Assembly (NCBI GenBank): GCA_029204225.1
Contig: CM055112.1
Coordinates: forward strand, 28,485,746 to 28,549,745
Reading direction: 5' to 3'
Length of the DNA stretch: 64,000 bases
Origin: Diphasiastrum complanatum
Lineage: Eukaryota; Streptophyta; Lycopodiopsida; Lycopodiales; Lycopodiaceae
In this document: one piece after another, positions 62,880-64,000 of the stretch
Position numbering within the stretch: position 1 is the stretch's first letter
Layout of the letters: each line of letters begins with the position of its first letter
Program-made: the position numbers and the translations under genes
The notes under the pieces: generated by a model
The model's input: only the letters and a program-made list of their open reading frames with translations
Databases searched by the model: none
Told to the model about the DNA's origin: nothing

Positions 62880-63790
62880 ATGACCCCTAACTACCGTTTA
62901 GGTGTGCCAATATGGCACCTCTGCTTTTGGCAGACAAAGCATGAACAGGAAATATTCCAAAGAGGGCTTATAACACCCTCCCTTAATGATAGACTTATCA
63001 CATTTAACTCCCAACAGAGCTCTTCACTTTTGAAACTGTGCATTAGGAAGATCATTGGTTCTAGCCTCCAAACTTCGATTCCCAAGTAGTAATGTGAAGA
63101 TCCGTGGTCTTTCATTTTAAATTCATCATCTAGTGACTTCTTCTCACCCTGAAGGAGTTTGTTGCAACTGCCTGTCAAATCAGGTCAAACATAATTATAA
63201 AAAGAATTTCACTGCTCTTTCAAAGATTATAAAGAGAAGAAATTGTAGTACTCTGAACATAATCCCTGCTGAGAAAATATGTGTCAATCTGGGAGTACTT
63301 CCAAGCTCTAGGTGCCGCTTTAGACCATACAATGCCTTGTGAAGAAGACAAATATGATCTTCTTTTCCTTCTACTGCAAATCCTTTGAGCTATTGCAAAG
63401 TAGACCTCGTCTTCTTAGAAGGCCCCACTAGCTCCAAAGTATTTCTTTGAATGAAGTTGTATCCTTTCCTTAAGTTCCTTCCTTCAGGCACAACAACATC
63501 ACTTCCTTCAACAATCTCGATGGACCATTTGAAAAGTTTCTCTGAGACACTTGTGTTAACAGAATCTAAGGGAACAAATGAAGATGGAACTACTACATCT
63601 GAAGGTAGACCATCCATCTAAGTTGGTTGCTCCTCTTGCGTAAAGGAAGGCTCCAATAATGGAAGTTCATCCTCCATAGGTGATTTGCTTGCGTCTGAGT
63701 TGGCCGCTTCTCCTGGATGTTCCAACATTGGAGGTTGATCCTCCACAGGAATATCTGATTGAAGATCCTCTCCATCTCAAACATGACATC
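62880..63790 (-). pseudogene. Ty1/copia RT fragment
   Basis: On -: GFAVEGKEDHICLLHKALYG (about 63,350), the copia 'KLHKALYGLKQ' region, then after frame changes LDDEFKMKDHGSSHYYLGIE (about 63,110), the 'F.MKDLG..HYFLGIE' region. The two lie about 240 bp apart, close to the usual spacing, so one RT copy is present with indels. Upstream part (63,400-63,790) is Ser/Pro/Val-rich linker without motif. Confidence 0.75.
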
Positions 63791-64000
63791 CCTACTACAT
63801 ATAATTTTCTTGAGGTTTTATTTGCTTTGCAATTGTGCTTCGTATGTGACCGCAATCGTTGACTTTGCGGCAAATCCATGTCTAGAAACCACCCTTGCAC
63901 CGGAACGTGTTCCGCGGGGTGGCCCCATGAACGCCCGGTTCCGGAACTGGTGCATTCCGGACAGCGGAACGCTAAATAATTTTTTTTGTTTTTATACATA
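63791..64000. other. Non-coding edge, locally GC-rich
   Basis: 63,895-63,975 contains several overlapping palindromic words built on TTCCGGAA and CGGAACGTGTTCCG. No gene recognised; possibly part of an LTR or a TIR element cut by the window edge. Confidence 0.3.

Overview
The window is nuclear DNA of a land plant. It contains the 3' two thirds of a split peroxisomal glycolate oxidase gene with GT-AG introns, many Ty1/copia and Ty3/gypsy remnants, AT-rich spacers and long CT/GA microsatellites. Long introns full of retroelement debris would suit a fern, lycophyte or gymnosperm, but the sequence alone does not settle the species. No bacterial or organellar genes were seen.

Layout. 1-4,150: spacer with a three-unit 565 bp tandem array and a GCATGTCA array. 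4,180-17,770: a decayed multi-gene element (copy 1). It holds an unknown gene here called 'CB' (+), a DDE-transposase-like gene 'A' (-, split by a gypsy insertion at about 7.8-13.4 kb), a gene starting with a histone H3 fold (+), and an unknown gene 'D' (-). 17,770-22,700: spacer with a 188 bp tandem array. 22,700-23,260: a third CB fragment and a copia scrap. 25,200-31,600: copy 2 of the same element (A+, CB-, H3-fusion+). 31,700-38,000: copia tail, CT microsatellite, LTR pieces, gypsy integrase scrap. 38,017-42,490: copia LTR and a gag-protease element lacking integrase/RT. 42,550-49,000: two nested minus-strand copia elements. 49,930-50,115: GA microsatellite. 53,840-55,400: copia scraps. 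56,119-59,928: glycolate oxidase 3' exons. 60,100-64,000: hairpin, internally deleted chromovirus and copia scraps, probably inside a large upstream intron of the oxidase gene.

The most interesting content is the repeated multi-gene element. Its genes recur in two or three diverged copies with matching exons and introns. Near its gene starts, and once in an intron, lies a 17 bp motif (about TATCGATTCAAGCGCA) arranged as inverted pairs with a nearly constant 32-34 bp gap. Taken together (a transposase-like protein, a histone H3 fold fused to a long unknown domain, another unknown protein, and phased inverted motif pairs), it looks like a histone-bearing mobile or virus-derived element that I cannot match to any family I know. 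All copies here are broken by stops, frameshifts or insertions, so they are relics.
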